From Molanna angustata (taxonomy: Eukaryota > Arthropoda > Insecta > Trichoptera > Molannidae): 64,000 nt of DNA. The notes beneath the pieces were generated by a model. That model made no database searches, had not been told where the DNA came from, and saw nothing but the letters and a program-made list of their open reading frames with translations. Shown here in pieces: positions 60,963 through 64,000 of the stretch (the stretch's first letter is position 1; the number at the start of each line of letters is the position of its first letter). A program made the translations under genes and the position numbers. Where the stretch lies: contig OY754979.1 of assembly GCA_963576475.1 (NCBI GenBank), positions 33,951,778 through 34,015,777 on the forward strand. Direction: 5' to 3'.

Positions 60963-61018
60963 GGCGTACGGCGTACGGCGTACGGCGTACGGCGTACGGC
61001 GTACGGCGTACGGCGTAC
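60963..61018. repeat. (ggcgtac)8 heptamer expansion in the second tail
   Basis: Eight perfect ggcgtac units; the homologous place in the first tail (about 57500) has one. The expansion (49 bp) accounts for nearly all of the length difference between the two tails. Confidence 0.9.
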
Positions 61019-61164
61019 AGCGTATACGCCATACACACAAACACATCACGACGAAACTCATAGTGTGCATTCTCTACATGATACCCATTGAGAAATTGAT
61101 GTAAAAAAAATACGCTTAAATTTTGCGAAATCATGACTCTCCCCTATTCCATAGTGTGGAGAGT

Positions 61165-62099
61165 AAAAATACAAATAAAAGCCGAAACACCCTAACTAGA
61201 TATTCAAATTTCATTAAAAAAATTGAATTTAGTGAGGACATCGTTTCATACAATCTGTAAGGCAGTATACACTAAACAATATCTCACTCAATAGTTTGAT
61301 ACTTAATCTACAAACATGCATACATACCATCATGCTGTTTTCATATTCTGGGTAGGAGAAAAAGACTGACGTCCATACTATCCTATCATGACATACATAC
61401 CTACATGTTTTATATAGAAATCAAAATATCTTAAAATGTTTATAAATTTGTGTTTAAGTGTTAATAGTTTCGTACGTACCTATGTGTTACATGTAACTAG
61501 TTATGTAGTTATCTACATCGTACAAACGTGTACTAGAAATGATTTAATTGAATGTTTTTAAAAATGTTAGAGGGCCTTGACCTAAATATCCTAAATTGCT
61601 AGCTATGACACTGATTATACGCCCTCTGAAACAATTTTCCGCTCTGATACAAAAGATGATCTTGGCGCGAGAGACATTCTTAGAAAAACCATTAAGAGTT
61701 TAGTTAGACAAAAGACAATACATTACTGGGAGAATATATTTGTGTACACAGCTGACAATATAACAATTATAGTAGGACATAATATAAATACACATATTGT
61801 GTAGTTTGTATAGATAGTTATATCATTAATTTGAGATGTATGTAATGGCAGCAGACACTACAATCGGTGATCCAGATTTAACGCAGAAAAACCAGACAGT
61901 AGACATTGATTCAATTAACTAATTCTAATCTCTCTTATATCGGATAGTCCACCTCACCAATCTCATTCATCATTAACACGAGAAAAGATTGAATTACTAG
62001 TCGAGTATAAAGATATAATCATAGACCACTGACCAACAGTCTATAGATATGACATAACCAAATCGCTTGGTACACATCGTGTGACTTGTGCCACCAAAA
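61165..62099. other. No gene recognised
   Basis: AT-rich. A short piece at 61320-61370 ('cataccatcatgctg...gggtagg') resembles LINE 3' ends of the neighbouring family. Confidence 0.45.
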
Positions 62100-62845
62100 T
62101 TTGATACATACATACATACCATCACGCCATGTCCCTTACGGGGTAGACAGAGAGAACCGAACGCCACTTACTTCTATCTTGACATACATTCATCGCCTCG
62201 GCAACATTCATACATCGTCTTATACATGTTCGTCTGTTGTTCACGCTTCTAACATTTCCGTCTTTCAAAATATCATTCACATGGTCGTGCCATCCCTTTC
62301 TTGGGCGGCCCCGGCCTCTCAATCCAATCCTATCCGCATTGTATATTTTCTTCGTCAGGCGTTCCTCATTCATTCTACCCATGTGGCCAAACCATCTCAG
62401 TGTGTTCACTTTCATTCTATTAATGATATCTTTCTTCATCTTACATTCTTTCCTTATGTTCTCATTTCTTACCCTGTCATACATCGTTCTATTGCAGATT
62501 CTTCTTAGCGATCTCATTTCAACAGCATTTATTCTGCTTTCGTGCGACTTCTGCCATGTCCAGGTTTCACTTGCATACGTCAACGTTGGCACTAAGATAG
62601 CGTTATGAATGGCAACTTTGGCAACCTTTGATATGTTGCGATCATTCATAACTGGTCTCAGTGCTCCATTCATTCTGTTTCCTGCCATAACTCTTCTTTC
62701 GATATTATCCTTATCAGGTCGTCCATTCCGTTGAAACATGCTTCCCAGATATACATACTCGTCGACTTGCTCGAGCCATTCATTCTCTACTCTTATTTTA
62801 CACGCTGTTCTGCTTTCACTCTTTTCAAAATTTGATGCCATACAA
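62100..62845 (-). pseudogene. LINE ORF2 C-terminal region, 239 codons open
   Basis: The longest open frame of the window (62841-62122). RTACKIRVENEWLEQVDEYV, YLGSMFQRNGRPDKDNIERR, LTYASETWTWQKSHESRINA, MKVNTLRWFGHMGRMNEERL and LRGRGRPRKGWHDHVNDI are the non-LTR RT C-terminal blocks. The element ends in a (gtat)n tail (plus strand acatacatacatacc at 62105-62120). The catalytic region is absent. Other copies: 6130, 7787 and 31455. The first ATG is not a native start, and the frame begins where the 5' truncation falls. Confidence 0.85.
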
Positions 62846-62851
62846 AATTAT

Positions 62852-62986
62852 AAAATAGAAGGTTTTATTTTAATAATTAAATCACAAAGTTTTAATCCAC
62901 AATGAGTTTTTATTTTTAAAGCCTAAACGCTTTCACTGGACTCAGCCACCTTCCTCAGAGGCAAAATTCAAACTTAAACTTAAAAT
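62852..62986 (-). mobile_element. 135-bp hammerhead-bearing retroelement with 14-bp TSD
   Basis: Bracketed by the exact 14-bp repeat ccatacaaaattat (62838-62851 and 62987-63000). On the minus strand a 24-nt leader is followed by the hammerhead-like motif, then about 70 nt ending A-rich. No coding capacity. Size, ribozyme position near the 5' end and target duplication fit a terminal fragment of a Penelope-like element or a ribozyme-containing short retroelement. Confidence 0.75.
62921..62962 (-). ncRNA. Hammerhead ribozyme-like motif with both core boxes intact
   Basis: Minus strand: stem I GCCT (62962-62959) / AGGC (62924-62921); core CTGAGGA (62958-62952), a perfect CUGANGA; a 17-nt stem II region with TGG/CCA pairing around CTGAGT; GAAA (62934-62931); GCGT as a minimal stem III; then TT at the cleavage position. 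Stem II closure (AGG versus GT) is imperfect and stem III relies on a G-T pair, so activity is uncertain. It is the only copy here with both boxes preserved. Confidence 0.6.
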
Positions 62987-63339
62987 CCATACAAAATTAT
63001 TTATTTATTTTATTTTCTATCGGGAATTTCACCGTATAAAAACATTTTTAAATAGACGAATTATGTAAAAAAAAAACTAAAATCAAAGTTAGTTAGTGAC
63101 ATATATGCGAAGAAACACTGTCACCTCATAGGATTGTTGCTTTCATTGTTTACAAAAAATAAAAATAAATTCTCAATAGGTTTATTTTATTTTTACTAAG
63201 GACAGCACACAGTACATGCATACAATTACATATTAAAAGTAAATAAATAGAAATAGAAATATAACATTTACCTCTTACGTACCTAGTATACCTAATATCA
63301 AAATAAGACAGTAAAAAGTTAAAATTAGTGTGGGTGCGC

Positions 63340-63480
63340 GTATGAGAGAAGAGTATCAATAAGTATGTGTGTGCAAAAGAGTTAACTAGAAAGAGTGTGA
63401 GTGTGTGCGTATGTGTGTGTATGTATGTATAGTGTATGTGTATGTGTGTCAGTGGGTGTGCATGTGTGTGTATACATGAT
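63340..63480. repeat. GT-rich simple sequence
   Basis: Imperfect (gt)n/(gtat)n tract (63384-63475). The minus-strand frame at 63150-63509 across it is produced by the repeat. Confidence 0.65.
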
Positions 63481-63807
63481 AGACGAACATAATATATTGA
63501 CGGATTCATAAGTCGAGAAGAAAAAGAAAATATATTGCTATGGGTGGTTAGGAAAAATACAATTAATCAGTACCTAGTTGTTTATTGTTATAATGTCACG
63601 ATGTTAGATGTAAGTTTGTTTTTGAATGACATAATGTGAATCAAAAAATATGTCGGCATTTTTTTCATAAGAGTTGAATAAGTTTATCATTCTGTTAATC
63701 GGATCGTTTTTGGAAGCATTTGTTTTACAGATATTGGAGAAAAAAGTGACGTATTATGTCTTGTCCGGCGAGTAGATGTATTAAATTTAATATTGGTAAG
63801 TATTTAA

Positions 63808-63960
63808 TGGCAACTGGCTACCTGCGTTTTAGCCAAACCTTTGTTTTCAGTAATAAAGGATTATCTATTTACTACTGTACTGTTTGGCTATGCACACAAA
63901 ACATTTAGTTGCACAAAACCAAATGTTTTGTAGTCACTATAGTTCAGTTAATTTTAACAC
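63808..63960. mobile_element. MITE, 'accgaactggctac' family (copy 3)
   Basis: 'aactggctacctgcgtttta', 'gtagtcactatagttcagtt' and the interior match 38386 and 50316. Confidence 0.65.
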
Positions 63961-64000
63961 GAAATTTCGTTACTATTCCCAAAAAAAAACAGAGTATGTA

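Larger units (their letters stand above)
52553..61164. repeat. Large satellite-filled element with 11-bp inverted termini
   Basis: Starts with ACGAGTGGGTTGTGGCCAAC, followed by ACTCTCCACAC (52580-52590), and ends with the exact inverse GTGTGGAGAGT (61154-61164; an internal copy ends at 57652). The interior is a 313-bp tandem repeat, about 13 units in the first block (52610-56870) and 8-9 in the second (57680-60340). Each block is followed by the same roughly 0.85-kb non-satellite tail. No coding frame is supported. The class is unclear: the inverted termini suggest a DNA element, but no target duplication was found. Confidence 0.8.

Noticed and set aside
60883..61134. 83-codon frame with Ala-Val-Arg-Arg-Thr-Pro-Tyr repeats
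   Set aside because: Created by the ggcgtac heptamer expansion and absent from the homologous first tail.
63150..63509. 119-codon His/Thr-rich minus-strand frame
   Set aside because: Produced by the GT-rich simple repeat at 63340-63480.

Overview
The window is a gene-poor, AT-rich piece of an insect nuclear genome. Coding sequence lies in introns-and-exons with GT-AG junctions, and the rest is dominated by non-LTR retrotransposon remnants, tRNA-headed SINEs, MITEs and satellites. Lepidoptera is my best guess for the order, from the many short 'gtaggtacctac' tracts and the style of the RTE/CR1 LINE debris, but the sequence does not prove it. There are no prokaryotic features.

Two host loci are readable, both on the minus strand. 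(1) 13991-28021: a complete eight-exon MFS sugar transporter of the SLC45 family (555 residues, all intron phases consistent), with an extra 5'-UTR intron upstream of the ATG. (2) 40130-48951: a nicotinamidase (Naam-type, EF-hand plus isochorismatase-like hydrolase) locus. One copy (40130-44679) has seven coding exons in frame with all catalytic and metal-binding residues; only its first N-terminal exon was not found. Upstream of it lie a second EF-hand exon (48765-48951) and a second C-terminal exon (47472-47552), with none of the five catalytic exons between them although every splice site and phase is preserved.

Layout: 1-13990 has no host gene that I recognise, but holds LINE fragments, a 717-bp hAT deletion derivative with 8-bp target duplications, an inverted-repeat element carrying hammerhead-ribozyme-like sequence, and nested insertions inside a LINE (6480-7785). 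13991-28046 is the SLC45 gene, with an RTE LINE, SINEs and MITEs in its introns. 27535-31120, around and upstream of its start codon, has a 22-bp minisatellite and a 21-unit array of 127 bp that contains a pure (TA)n run of about 178 bp. 31450-40100 is LINE/SINE/MITE debris. 40130-48951 is the Naam locus. 49000-52550 is MITEs and a third ribozyme-like palindrome. 52553-61164 is a roughly 8.6-kb element filled with a 313-bp satellite and bounded by 11-bp inverted termini. 61200-64000 has a relatively intact LINE 3' fragment with a 135-bp hammerhead-bearing insertion next to it.

Most notable: a set of short, target-duplicated retroelements carrying hammerhead ribozyme layouts (Penelope-like); the catalytic-core-less Naam paralogue; and the satellite-filled element with a dimeric higher-order repeat and an expanded heptamer.
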